A stretch of 64,000 nucleotides of DNA from Candidatus Opimibacter iunctus (GCA_016716665.1 JADJVH010000003.1:186001-250000), one strand, 5' to 3'; counted from the first letter of the stretch, positions 8,029 through 17,085 are shown. Notes: a model not told the origin generated them from the letters alone. Program-made: numbers and translations.

Positions 8029-9816
8029 ATGATACTAGATAAAGTTCACAATGCTCGATTCTATTCCACAGAACAGGTTACAAATAAGTTTATTATAAAC
8101 ACTAATTACTTAACTCTATTAAGTGAAAATCATAGTATTTTAATGGGGCCAAGGGGCTGCGGCAAAACCACCTTATTAAAAATGCTAACACCCAAAGCTA
8201 GGCATATGTATGGAGGAAACCTCCCTAAAGTCAACTATTTTGGTATTTACATTCCCGCTGACACACAATGGTTGAAACAAAATGAGTTGCTAAAGAAAAT
8301 AATTACTAATGAGACAAAAATAAAGCCAATAATAAAGTGCCTTGTCAATTGCAATATTATATCTGCTTGTTTGAATGGAATTTACGAAATATTGTCAGTG
8401 CATATCAAAACGGAGGATGTATTCAATTATGAAAATAAAATTGCCACTGAAATAATAAAAAATATAATTAAAATATCAAATATACCTGCTTCATTTAATC
8501 ATATTAAAATTCAATTAGATAATATTATTTCAGATTTAAATGAGGAAATCAATAAAGTTATTTATAAAGTGAAGGAAATAGATGATATCTACATAAGTGA
8601 TTTTGGATATAAGGATTACATTAATATAGTCAAATTAATTTATGACATCTTTACCAATATCACTAACAATATTGAACACCTAGAAAAGAAAAAATGGGCA
8701 TTATGCTTTGACGAGCTGGAGCAAGCTCCTGAATGGATTGTTGAAGAAATAATTAAATCATATTTTAGGTCTACTTATCAAGAATTTTATATAAAAATAA
8801 CAACTACACCTATTTTATTTTCCAATACCGATATTAATTCTAGCAACCCTCAACAAGGGCATGACTACAATATAATTAGATGTTGGGTCCACAATAATAA
8901 ATCAAAAGAAGATTGGCTCCGGTTTGCAAAGGAACTTATAAGTAAAAATTATCATCATAAAAAGGTTGATCAAATATTAAGCAAACATGACTATGCACTT
9001 GGAATTTATGAGTCTGAACCAGAAAAGCATAATAATATTGATTTTAAGGTGCCAGATTTCTATAAAAAATCGATAATGTATAATGTCGTTAAAGGATTAA
9101 TCAATAAGGATTCAGATTTCTCAGAATACCTTAAGCAAAAAGGTGTAGATTTAAAAAATCCTGAACCAGAGGCAAATATCGATACAATTTTTAGAAAGTT
9201 AAAACCTGTTATTGCATTTCGTTATTATTTTAAAGGTGAGAAAAGGATTCGTTCTAGAAAAAATATTACTTTATATTATGGCAGTGATTACACTATAGAG
9301 CTTGCTGATGGAAATCCTAGATTATTACTTTCAGTAATAGAGATGTTAGCTCCCTATATGAAAAATGATCACGAATTAGATATTAATATTCAATCCGATA
9401 TTATATTTAATTTTTCACAAGAAGTATATAATACATATTCCGTTCACCCTGACAATTATTTATTTACTGATCAAAAAATAAGTACCTTAATTAACCTAAT
9501 TGATTTATTAGGAAAATATTTTTTTAATTCTATTGTCGCGGGAAAGTTTAATCCCGAGCCTATTAATTGTTTTAGAGTGGATGAAAACGTGCCTACACAC
9601 ATATTGGAACTCGTAAAATTTGGCTTACGAATTGGAGCCTTTCAACATTTGGAGCCCTCGCTAGACCCATTGACAGAAACAATTGAAATGAAAAAGCTTA
9701 GACTAACCTATGCGCTATATCCGAAATTTAGAATTCCTAAAAGGGAATATTCGGCGATAAAACTAAGCAAAATTTTGTTTGATGAAGAAGAATTACCATT
9801 ATTCAGAGAATTATGA
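8029..9816 (+). CDS. P-loop ATPase, ORC/AAA-like (gene 2 of candidate system)
   Basis: This is a 595-residue cytosolic protein. Walker A is G40-P-R-G-C-G-K-T-T48 and Walker B is A224-L-C-F-D228-E229-L-E, a DE-type box suited to ATP hydrolysis. About 170 residues of Lys/Ile-rich helices lie between them, longer than in a compact AAA+ domain. The sequence after Walker B (WIVEEIIKSYFRS, then FYIKITTTPILF) resembles the sensor-1 strand of STAND/ORC-type ATPases. The C-terminal ~350 residues have no family I can name. ATPases with large unknown C-termini next to a nuclease-like gene are typical of defence operons. It starts 5 nt after the phosphoesterase and its end overlaps the next gene by 4 nt (ATGA), so the three are almost certainly translated together. 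Confidence 0.8.
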   Translation: MILDKVHNARFYSTEQVTNKFIINTNYLTLLSENHSILMGPRGCGKTTLLKMLTPKARHMYGGNLPKVNYFGIYIPADTQWLKQNELLKKIITNETKIKPIIKCLVNCNIISACLNGIYEILSVHIKTEDVFNYENKIATEIIKNIIKISNIPASFNHIKIQLDNIISDLNEEINKVIYKVKEIDDIYISDFGYKDYINIVKLIYDIFTNITNNIEHLEKKKWALCFDELEQAPEWIVEEIIKSYFRSTYQEFYIKITTTPILFSNTDINSSNPQQGHDYNIIRCWVHNNKSKEDWLRFAKELISKNYHHKKVDQILSKHDYALGIYESEPEKHNNIDFKVPDFYKKSIMYNVVKGLINKDSDFSEYLKQKGVDLKNPEPEANIDTIFRKLKPVIAFRYYFKGEKRIRSRKNITLYYGSDYTIELADGNPRLLLSVIEMLAPYMKNDHELDINIQSDIIFNFSQEVYNTYSVHPDNYLFTDQKISTLINLIDLLGKYFFNSIVAGKFNPEPINCFRVDENVPTHILELVKFGLRIGAFQHLEPSLDPLTETIEMKKLRLTYALYPKFRIPKREYSAIKLSKILFDEEELPLFREL

Positions 9817-10736
9817 AAAGGATAAAAGTAAGAAATAGGCAACTTGCCTCTTTAGAAGATAAGATAGACTTGTTCTTGACAGCTTCAGGTTATGAATTGA
9901 GATGTGTCGCAGTTAGCCAACTGTTAAATTTAGAAAATATTGCAATTAAAATTTCGTTTCTTTTCAATGAATTAGATACAGCTGATAGTTCAATACAAAA
10001 TAAAAAGTATTTTGAAAACAACAAATTCAGCATTTATAAATTGGCAAAAACCAATCAAGATGAGTTAATTGAAATTTTGGACAACATTGATTATAGTAAT
10101 ATAAAAAACATACTAATAGATTATTCTTCTATGACCAGAATTTGGTATCATACCATAATAAGTTATTTTTATTATCGTAAACATTTGTCAAATATTAAAA
10201 TATATTTTGCATATAGCATACCTAAATACATATACAATAATCAAACAAATGTTCAAATAGCATCATCGCCTTTGCCGATAAAGATAAACTTAAGCATACC
10301 TCAAAATCCTACTGCACTAATAATTGGTTTAGGAGATAATAAATTTCAACCCTTGGGATTAAAAGAGTATTTTGATGCTGAAGTTGTTTATTTGTTTGTT
10401 GCAAATAGTAAATATAAGGAATTTATAATTGAAAGCAATAGGGATTTAATTGAAAAAGTTGGGCTTGATAAAGTTGTATATTACTCTCTTAGGAATACCG
10501 AAGAAACATTCTATTATTTGAATAACTTATCTATGGAACTTCTTCAAAATTATAACGTTGTTATTGCTCCATGTGGTCCAAAACCATTTACTCTTATTTC
10601 ATCAATTATATCTTTAAAACTAGACAAAGTTGACATTTGGTATGTCGGAAAAGTGACAAATATTAAAGAGGAAAAGGAACATGTTGATAATAAGGAGGTA
10701 ATAATTACTCAAGTAATTTTTGATGAAATAAGTTAG
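9813..10736 (+). CDS. Unknown protein, possible CARF/Rossmann-like sensor (gene 3 of candidate system)
   Basis: The protein has 307 residues and I do not recognise the family with confidence. Two features stand out. A hydrophobic strand ends in D103-Y-S-S-M107-T-R (KNILIDYSSMTRIWYH). A later strand ends in P253-C-G-P-K257-P (NVVIAPCGPKPFTL), placed like the G-G-T-K loop after a core strand in CARF-type Rossmannoid domains. Alternating hydrophobic strands and helices fit a two-lobed alpha/beta fold. There is no membrane segment or obvious catalytic triad. It is coupled to the ATPase by an ATGA overlap and is the last gene of the operon. A ligand-sensing or regulatory role is inference; it could also be an effector with an unrecognised active site. 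Confidence 0.7.
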   Translation: MKRIKVRNRQLASLEDKIDLFLTASGYELRCVAVSQLLNLENIAIKISFLFNELDTADSSIQNKKYFENNKFSIYKLAKTNQDELIEILDNIDYSNIKNILIDYSSMTRIWYHTIISYFYYRKHLSNIKIYFAYSIPKYIYNNQTNVQIASSPLPIKINLSIPQNPTALIIGLGDNKFQPLGLKEYFDAEVVYLFVANSKYKEFIIESNRDLIEKVGLDKVVYYSLRNTEETFYYLNNLSMELLQNYNVVIAPCGPKPFTLISSIISLKLDKVDIWYVGKVTNIKEEKEHVDNKEVIITQVIFDEIS

Positions 10737-10964
10737 GCGAATATTACAAAGGTTGCCAATTAGAAATCATTAGCTTAGAACTTGGATATATGAAAAATGA
10801 AAACAAAAACCACATCTCAATCACCTGAAATATACTTCTTAGCCCTTTCACACTCAAAAGCTGAGAGCCCTTTAATCCAATTACTCTTCTTTCTCCCCCC
10901 AAATCTCCTCCCCCCCTCCAAACTCCCTACCTTCCCCGAAATTTATAAATCACAATACACCCCT
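10737..10964. other. Spacer between candidate operon and hsdM relic
   Basis: AT-rich DNA gives way to a C-rich stretch (about 10890-10940, runs of CCCCCC). A short open frame, 10797-10985, runs through it but has no protein-like pattern. The end of the spacer reads like the 5' leader of the hsdM relic. No terminator hairpin is apparent after 10736. Confidence 0.5.
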
Positions 10965-11090
10965 ATGTCCACCGACAAAAAATAACAATTTGAACAAAAG
11001 CTTTGGCCCATCGCCGACACTCTCCGAGGCAAGATGGACGCCGATGACTTCCGCGATTACATCCTGGGCTTTATCTTCTACAAGTACCTT
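10965..11090 (+). pseudogene. hsdM: Relic of type I restriction methyltransferase hsdM (5' end only)
   Basis: ATG at 10965 reads MSTDKK and then a TAA (10983-10985). In the same frame immediately after come QFEQKLWPIADTLRGKMDAD and DFRDYILGFIFYKYL, the highly conserved N-terminus of HsdM, the SAM-dependent methyltransferase subunit of type I restriction systems. Similarity stops at 11090; the following residues are unrelated and a stop follows at about 11155. About 42 of the usual ~500 codons remain, with no hsdS or hsdR in the window, so this is a dead fragment. Codon use is more GC-rich than in the island genes to its left, so it may predate the island or belong to the host-like flank. Confidence 0.85.
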
Positions 11091-11280
11091 AACCCCCTTC
11101 GCACAGCCTTTCCAAAATTACCCCTTCGTATCCCGTATAATTTGTATTTTCACTAAGCATTCCTGCATACCCCAATTTTTCTGTCCGCGCCACATACGCA
11201 CCTTTTCCCACGCGAGTAATCGCGCCCCTGCACCTTTGGCTGATCCGGACACATAGGTCATCAATAAAACCAACCATACT

Positions 11281-13674
11281 ATGAAAACCATTTTTAAAAA
11301 AACCTCCTTCCGGCATGCCCTGCTTGCATGGCTGACTTCAACCCTCATCTGCTCCGGCCTCTCGGCTCAATGCCCTGAAGCCACCGCCCCATCTTCAGAT
11401 CCACCCAACTCCATCGTCACAGTTCAGGTACTCTCGGTCAAACCAAATTCAGATATGGAGGGTGATGATGACAATGTCCCCTTCTATGACAATCACGCGG
11501 ATATCTTCGGAAAGGTCACTATCGATGGCCAGGAATTCAGCCTGCCGGAAGTGGAAGACAGCGACTTTCCACATTGGGACCTTACGTTTGAAAAACAAGT
11601 TTCGGTCAGTCCGGTCAAAATTGTAATCGCGATGCATGAAAACGACTCAGGCCTGACCGGGGATAATGATGAGGTGGATATCAACCCCCTCCCCAACGAA
11701 ACTTCACTCAAGCTCGAATTTGACCTGTGCGCCATGACCGTCCTGGCAGCATCCTCCCAATTTCCAGCGCAAGGAGTGATCGAAATAAAAGCCGGCAACG
11801 GGAGCAGCCAGGCCACGATCCGCCTGAAAATCGGAACAGCAGACGGACGACCTGTGACCAAAAATGACCTTGCACTCATCGAAACCGATATGATCCAGGT
11901 GCTTTTCCAGTCCCCAAAGATGATAACCGGCAAACCCACTATCGTCATGGCCCGCATAGCCAATAATTATGCAGTCGATATCAATACCAACGTACGTGTG
12001 ATCGTATCAGGCGCAGGCGTCAACCGAAATGAAGTCTTCCCATTGTCTATCGCTGCCGGTGAGGTTAAGAAAGAATATTACTTCCTGGATAACCCAATAC
12101 GTTTTCCAAACGCATCCGCTTACAGGCAGGTGGCGATGAAGGTAATAGTTGAAGATGCGCAGAATCAAAACCTTGATCCAAAAAATTGCCTCCGCATCAA
12201 TGATGGCAATTCCCGGCGCCTGACCTGGAAAACAGTCAGCACGCCACGACGCTATAATCTGCTATGGGCAAAAGTCGGCACGCTCCTGGACGGATTCAAT
12301 TTTACGTCAGACGAACTGTTGAATGAAAACATGGAGCTTGGCGGGTCGTATATACATGGTGTCTTTCCGTTAGCCTACCCCTACAATCATAAAGCCTCAG
12401 TTGACATTCTACCTCCATTGACCGCCGCAGTTGATTTCCTTACGACCATATTGAGCCCTTTCGGTATTCCGGCAGATAATGTGACTCCCTATGCGCTTGT
12501 ATTTGAATTAAACGGCGTAGCCAACATCGTAGGTTGTGATCGCCTGATGGGCGTGCTGCCCAACAAAGACTGGTTTGAAAGATTCTCCTATGATTTTCTA
12601 GATGACGTCACAGGTTTGTCATTGGGCGAATTTGCGCCCCGCGCCGTTATCTTCCTGCCTCAGTATAGTGATGGTTCGAATCTTGGACCCGCCATGACTT
12701 TACCTGCACATGAATTGGGCCACACCTTCGGACTCAGCACTGATCCTTCGCTGAAAGATTCATGGGTCTGCGATATCGACTGGCCCGCATTAGGTCACTC
12801 TGGGTGCGGTTTTGCCGGGGGCTTTGATGAATACAATAGCGAAACAAATCCCAAGGGCAATCCATCCAACGGATTCTGGATCAAGCAGGGAGGCGAAACA
12901 AATTTGATCGATACATTGCTCAACAAGGAACAATGTGGTTCTTTCTGTTTCATGGGGCCTTCACCTGCCAATGCACATGTCAAATGGGAATCGAAGATGA
13001 AATGGATCGATCCTGCAGACTACGACCATCTCGTCAATAAATTGCAATTAAAACCCGATCCGGAAATCATCTATGTGTCCGGTATGATTTCCCATGATGA
13101 CCAGTTGCTGCTAGGGTCCATACAACACATCGGCATGGGTATCCCCGATCGTGACACGAGCTACGGCGCATATATCATCCGGTTTGTAGGCCCGACAGGA
13201 AAGCCACTCACGGAAGTAGGATTGCCGGTCAATTGGAATACTTCAGATATCTCCTCACACCCCAGGCCGGTGACTTTCTTCGGACTTAATGTTGAATTTC
13301 CGAAGGGAGCGACCGAATTGCAGATCATCAACCGCATATCAACCAAGATGCTTGGCAGCCGGAAAATCAGTGCAAACAAACCAGACATTAAACTCAAGGT
13401 GCGTGGTGCAGCTACCATAGCTAAAGGCGACGATCTGCTAATAACCTGGAAAGCCAGCGATCGTGATGGCGACAATCTTCAATATTTTTCCATGGCACGC
13501 AAGGATAAAGAAGAAGGCTGGTTTCCGATAGAAATGTGGAATGAAAAAAAGGAATTGACCATGCCAACTAAAACGTTTGAACCTGGCATCTACCACATTA
13601 AGGTAATGGCCAGTGATGGGGTGCATGTTACGGCTTCGAAAGAAATGGCATTTACTGTCACTGATGGAAATTAA
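11281..13674 (+). CDS. Secreted zinc metalloprotease-like protein
   Basis: This 797-residue protein has an N-terminal signal region (HALLAWLTSTLICSGLSA). The zinc motif H477-E-L-G-H481 sits in PAHELGHTFGLSTDPS, as in metzincin-type peptidases, but I do not see the third His at the expected +6 position (HELGHTFGLSTD), so the third ligand is uncertain. A C-terminal module of about 95 residues (from GAATIAKGDDLLITWKASD) resembles a fibronectin/cadherin-like beta-sandwich. No type IX sorting domain is evident at the end, so export or anchoring is unclear. A strong hairpin at 13697-13740 follows. The gene is transcribed alone. Activity is likely but unproven. Confidence 0.7.
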   Translation: MKTIFKKTSFRHALLAWLTSTLICSGLSAQCPEATAPSSDPPNSIVTVQVLSVKPNSDMEGDDDNVPFYDNHADIFGKVTIDGQEFSLPEVEDSDFPHWDLTFEKQVSVSPVKIVIAMHENDSGLTGDNDEVDINPLPNETSLKLEFDLCAMTVLAASSQFPAQGVIEIKAGNGSSQATIRLKIGTADGRPVTKNDLALIETDMIQVLFQSPKMITGKPTIVMARIANNYAVDINTNVRVIVSGAGVNRNEVFPLSIAAGEVKKEYYFLDNPIRFPNASAYRQVAMKVIVEDAQNQNLDPKNCLRINDGNSRRLTWKTVSTPRRYNLLWAKVGTLLDGFNFTSDELLNENMELGGSYIHGVFPLAYPYNHKASVDILPPLTAAVDFLTTILSPFGIPADNVTPYALVFELNGVANIVGCDRLMGVLPNKDWFERFSYDFLDDVTGLSLGEFAPRAVIFLPQYSDGSNLGPAMTLPAHELGHTFGLSTDPSLKDSWVCDIDWPALGHSGCGFAGGFDEYNSETNPKGNPSNGFWIKQGGETNLIDTLLNKEQCGSFCFMGPSPANAHVKWESKMKWIDPADYDHLVNKLQLKPDPEIIYVSGMISHDDQLLLGSIQHIGMGIPDRDTSYGAYIIRFVGPTGKPLTEVGLPVNWNTSDISSHPRPVTFFGLNVEFPKGATELQIINRISTKMLGSRKISANKPDIKLKVRGAATIAKGDDLLITWKASDRDGDNLQYFSMARKDKEEGWFPIEMWNEKKELTMPTKTFEPGIYHIKVMASDGVHVTASKEMAFTVTDGN

Positions 13675-13696
13675 TTTTCACAGAAATGGGATTAGG

Positions 13697-13740
13697 AAAC
13701 TTCTTCAGGAGCTGGTTTTGCCCAGCTCTTGAAGAAGTTT
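13697..13740 (+). terminator. Terminator-like hairpin after metalloprotease
   Basis: Two 19-nt arms (13697-13715 and 13722-13740) pair with one mismatch around a 6-nt loop, 22 nt after the stop codon. The arms begin AAACTTCTTC and end GAAGAAGTTT. Confidence 0.65.
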
Positions 13741-13972
13741 GAGTTATAAGAAATGAACAATTCAAAGTTCAGGTTTAACCCAAGCCTACTCATACGAATA
13801 TCCCCCTGCAAAAGAGAGAGGAGCAATGGGATATTTGCTTATATGAAGGTGATGTATGATCATATCCCCCCTCTTTCCCAGCAAGATTAATTTCCATCAG
13901 CAGTACTTCAAATAGAGAGGGGGGAAGGGGGGTGAGTTCTGTAATATCAAACAGCCCCATCCGAGCCCAGTG

Positions 13973-14039
13973 GTGCCCCGATGGGGCACGAATGATTTTT
14001 CTGCTCTCATTGCTACCAACCTTTAGCCCCTACGGGGCA
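13973..14039 (+). repeat. 67-nt GGGGCA repeat, copy 1
   Basis: Starts with the palindrome GTGCCCC-GAT-GGGGCAC and ends with AGCCCCTACGGGGC. Apart from about 10 central bases it is the same as the unit at 26155-26221. A degenerate third version seems to lie at about 26259-26326. Confidence 0.75.
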
Positions 14040-14271
14040 ATGTTAATTCTCCTCTGCTCATTGCTCCCTGCCAATCACCCCCACACCCATCACCCACTCA
14101 TCTCCTTGCTCCTTTCCCCCTTGCTCCTTGCCCCCTGCCCTCTGCCAATTTAGACCCCCTCTAAATACCCTCCTCCCCCTTCCTCCTTTCTTCCCTTGAT
14201 CCTTTCCTCCCCTACCTTTGCTTTCCAAAGACCTCACTATCTTGCAGGTCCTATACAAGACAGATCAATCT

Positions 14272-14958
14272 ATGAACTGGTTATCCCGTTTCCTCACCTC
14301 CTCGCTCGGCCAAAAAGTGATCATGAGCCTCACCGGCATCTTCCTGATCCTCTTCCTCATCGTCCACATGTCCGGCAACCTCCAGCTCCTATCCGACGAC
14401 GGGGGCCGGTCCTTCAATATCTACGCGGCCTTTATGTCCGAAAACCCCCTCATCCGGGTAGTCTCGATAGGCCTCTACACGTTTATCCTCCTGCATTCCT
14501 TCCAGGGAATCGCCTTGGCTATAATGAACCGCAAGGCCAAGGGCGGCAAATACGCCCACGGCAAGGTCGCAGGCGCCACCTGGGCCTCTAAGAATATGGC
14601 CCTCCTCGGCATCCTCATCTTCGCCTTCCTCTGCCTCCACATGGGCGACTTCTGGGTTAAGATGCGCTTTACAGACCAACTCACCATGGTCACGTACCCT
14701 GGCCACGACGAAGCCGTACAGGATATCTACAGCCGCGTCAATGTCGCCTTCCAGGAGCCCTGGGTGGTGATCGTATACCTCATCGGCGTATTCGCCCTGG
14801 CCGTACACCTGATCCACGGATTCCAGAGCGCCTTCCAGACCCTGGGCATCGCACACGAGAAATACAGCCCGGCCATCAACATCATCGGCTGGATCTATAC
14901 CGTCCTGATCTGCGGCGGATTTGCCATCATGCCCCTCTATCACTATTTCCTACGCTAA
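14272..14958 (+). CDS. sdhC: Succinate dehydrogenase cytochrome b subunit
   Basis: The protein has 228 residues starting at MNWLSRFLTSSLGQKV; an upstream in-frame start at 14218 lies in the C/T-rich leader and lacks protein character. It is the five-helix di-heme b558 type used by Bacteroidota: helix 1 (VIMSLTGIFLILFLIVHMSG) is followed by hydrophobic segments near 60, 105, 165 and 205. Histidines in or next to membrane helices (IVHMSG, LLHSFQG, LCLHMG, AVHLIHGF) are the heme-ligand candidates. It anchors SdhAB to the inner membrane and passes electrons to menaquinone. It is the first gene of sdhCAB, 49 nt before sdhA. Confidence 0.93.
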   Translation: MNWLSRFLTSSLGQKVIMSLTGIFLILFLIVHMSGNLQLLSDDGGRSFNIYAAFMSENPLIRVVSIGLYTFILLHSFQGIALAIMNRKAKGGKYAHGKVAGATWASKNMALLGILIFAFLCLHMGDFWVKMRFTDQLTMVTYPGHDEAVQDIYSRVNVAFQEPWVVIVYLIGVFALAVHLIHGFQSAFQTLGIAHEKYSPAINIIGWIYTVLICGGFAIMPLYHYFLR

Positions 14959-15007
14959 CCCCGGATCCTCTAACCGATACCGAATCATCCAATAGAAATA
15001 CATCAAC

Positions 15008-17008
15008 ATGAAAATACTAGATGGTAAAGTTCCTCCCGGCCCAATCGCCACAAAGTGGGAACAATATAAATCGACAATCCCCCTGGTGTCCCCCAACAAC
15101 AAGCTCCGCCTCGATGTCATCGTCGTAGGGACAGGCCTTGCCGGCGCAGCCGCTGCTGCATCCCTCGGTGAGCTCGGGTACAACGTCAAGTGCTTTACCT
15201 TCCATGACAGCCCCCGCCGCGCGCATAGTATCGCCGCACAGGGAGGTATCAACGCCGCCAAGAATTATCAAAACGACGGCGACAGCATACACCGCCTCTT
15301 CTATGACACCGTCAAGGGAGGTGACTACCGCGCCCGCGAAGGCAATGTCCACCGCCTCGCTGAATGTTCGACCTCAATCATCGACCAATGCGTGGCACAA
15401 GGCGTCCCCTTCGCCCGTGAATATGGAGGCCTCCTCGAAAACCGCTCCTTCGGAGGTGTGCAGGTATCACGCACCTTCTACGCACGCGGCCAGACAGGTC
15501 AGCAACTTCTCCTCGGCGCATACCAGGCACTGTCACGCCAGATCGCGCTCGGCACGGTGACGATGTACAACCGCCACGAGATGATGGACGTAGTCCTCAT
15601 CGACGGCAAAGCCCGCGGTATCATCGCCCGCAACCTGCTCAATGGCGAACTCGAACGCCACAGCGCACATTGCGTGATCATGGCCACAGGCGGATACGGT
15701 AACGTATTCTATCTCTCGACCAATGCGATGGGCTGCAATGTCTCCGCCGCATGGCGCGCCGTAAGGCAAGGTGCCTATATGGCCAACCCATGCTTTACAC
15801 AGATCCACCCGACCTGCATCCCTGTATCAGGCGACTATCAAAGCAAACTCACCCTCATGTCCGAATCCCTCCGCAACGACGGCCGGATATGGGTACCTAA
15901 ATCAAAGGAAGATGCCGAAGCCATCCGCACCGGCAAGAAGAAAGCCATAGACCTCACCGAAGACCAGCGCGACTACTTCCTCGAACGCCGCTACCCTGCC
16001 TTCGGTAATCTCGTACCACGCGACGTAGCCTCACGTGCAGCTAAAGTCGCATGCGACGAAGGCCATGGCGTCAATGCCACAGGCCTGGCCGTATACCTCG
16101 ACTTTGAAGCCGCCATCCAGCGCTATGGAAAATCCGAAGCAGGCAACCAGGGCAATCACAATCCCGATGCCGCTACCATCCGCAAACTCGGCGAAGCCAA
16201 AGTAGAAGAACTCTACGGCAACCTCTTCGAGATGTACGAAAAGATCACCGGCGACGATCCATACAAGACTCCGATGATGATCTATCCCGCCATCCACTAT
16301 ACCATGGGCGGCCTTTGGGTTGATTATAATCTCGAAACAAACATCCCCGGCTTGTTTGCATTAGGCGAATGCAACTTCTCCGACCACGGTGCAAACCGCC
16401 TCGGTGCAAGTGCATTGATGCAGGGCCTCGCTGATGGATATTTTGTGATCCCTTATACCGTAGGCACCTTCCTGGCCAATGAAATCCGCACACCGCGCTT
16501 CAGTACCGACAGTCCTGAATTTGTGGCTACTGAAAAAGCTGTAGATGACCGCATCAAGGCATTGATGAATGTCCAGGGCAATGAGTCCGTTGAAAACTTC
16601 CACCGTCGACTCGGCCACATCATGTGGGATTATTGCGGCATGGCGCGTAATGAAGAAGGCCTGAAGAAAGCCCTCGTCATGATCCGCGAATTGCGCGCAG
16701 AGTTTCACAAAAATGTCTTCGTACCTGGCAGCGATCGTGACTTCAATCCGGAACTCGAGAAGGCATATCGCGTAGCGGACTTTATGGAGATGGGCGAACT
16801 CATGGTCATGGATGCCCTCACCCGCAACGAATCCTGCGGCGGCCACTTCCGCGAAGAATATACCGCCGACAACGAAGCCAAACGCAACGACGAAGAATAC
16901 GCCTACGTGTCCGCATGGGAATGGACAGACCTCAATGCCGCTCCCACATTGCACAAGGAGCCGCTGAAGTTTGAATATGTAGAATTAAAAACCAGATCAT
17001 ACAAATAA
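15008..17008 (+). CDS. sdhA: Succinate dehydrogenase / fumarate reductase flavoprotein subunit
   Basis: The 666-residue catalytic subunit oxidises succinate to fumarate in the TCA cycle. The dinucleotide-binding loop is at 38-46 (IVVGTGLAG). RAHSIAAQGGIN places H73 as the residue expected to bind FAD covalently. The substrate-binding and capping regions follow, with HPTCIPVSGDYQ near 262 and HYTMGGLWVDYNLETN near 430. GECNFSDHGANRLGASALMQ is the second FAD contact. The length is normal for the Bacteroidota/epsilon-type enzyme. It lies between sdhC and sdhB in the same direction. A 48-nt perfect palindrome sits between it and sdhB. Confidence 0.96.
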   Translation: MKILDGKVPPGPIATKWEQYKSTIPLVSPNNKLRLDVIVVGTGLAGAAAAASLGELGYNVKCFTFHDSPRRAHSIAAQGGINAAKNYQNDGDSIHRLFYDTVKGGDYRAREGNVHRLAECSTSIIDQCVAQGVPFAREYGGLLENRSFGGVQVSRTFYARGQTGQQLLLGAYQALSRQIALGTVTMYNRHEMMDVVLIDGKARGIIARNLLNGELERHSAHCVIMATGGYGNVFYLSTNAMGCNVSAAWRAVRQGAYMANPCFTQIHPTCIPVSGDYQSKLTLMSESLRNDGRIWVPKSKEDAEAIRTGKKKAIDLTEDQRDYFLERRYPAFGNLVPRDVASRAAKVACDEGHGVNATGLAVYLDFEAAIQRYGKSEAGNQGNHNPDAATIRKLGEAKVEELYGNLFEMYEKITGDDPYKTPMMIYPAIHYTMGGLWVDYNLETNIPGLFALGECNFSDHGANRLGASALMQGLADGYFVIPYTVGTFLANEIRTPRFSTDSPEFVATEKAVDDRIKALMNVQGNESVENFHRRLGHIMWDYCGMARNEEGLKKALVMIRELRAEFHKNVFVPGSDRDFNPELEKAYRVADFMEMGELMVMDALTRNESCGGHFREEYTADNEAKRNDEEYAYVSAWEWTDLNAAPTLHKEPLKFEYVELKTRSYK

Positions 17009-17018
17009 ACCCGTGATG

Positions 17019-17066
17019 TTTCCCGAAAGTAGAGACGCGATTAATCGCGTCTCTACTTTCGGGAAA
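17019..17066. repeat. 48-nt perfect palindrome between sdhA and sdhB
   Basis: Bases 17019-17042 and 17043-17066 are exact reverse complements with no loop (left arm TTTCCCGAAAGTAGAGACGC plus GATT). Flanking TGATG and CATCA extend the symmetry outside a 2-nt interruption. It begins 11 nt after the sdhA stop. The inner GTAGAGACGC...GCGTCTCTAC resembles dispersed palindromes I recall from other phyla. Inside an operon it could tune transcript stability or termination. Confidence 0.9.
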
Positions 17067-17085
17067 TGCATCACAGATAAAATAA

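Larger units (their letters stand above)
13675..14271. other. Intergenic region with terminator and repeats
   Basis: About 600 nt without a gene. After the terminator at 13697-13740 there is a purine-rich stretch (about 13910-13935). A 67-nt repeat unit at 13973-14039 recurs at 26155-26221. Then comes a C/T-rich microsatellite-like tract (about 14050-14220) up to sdhC. No promoter could be assigned with confidence. Confidence 0.6.
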
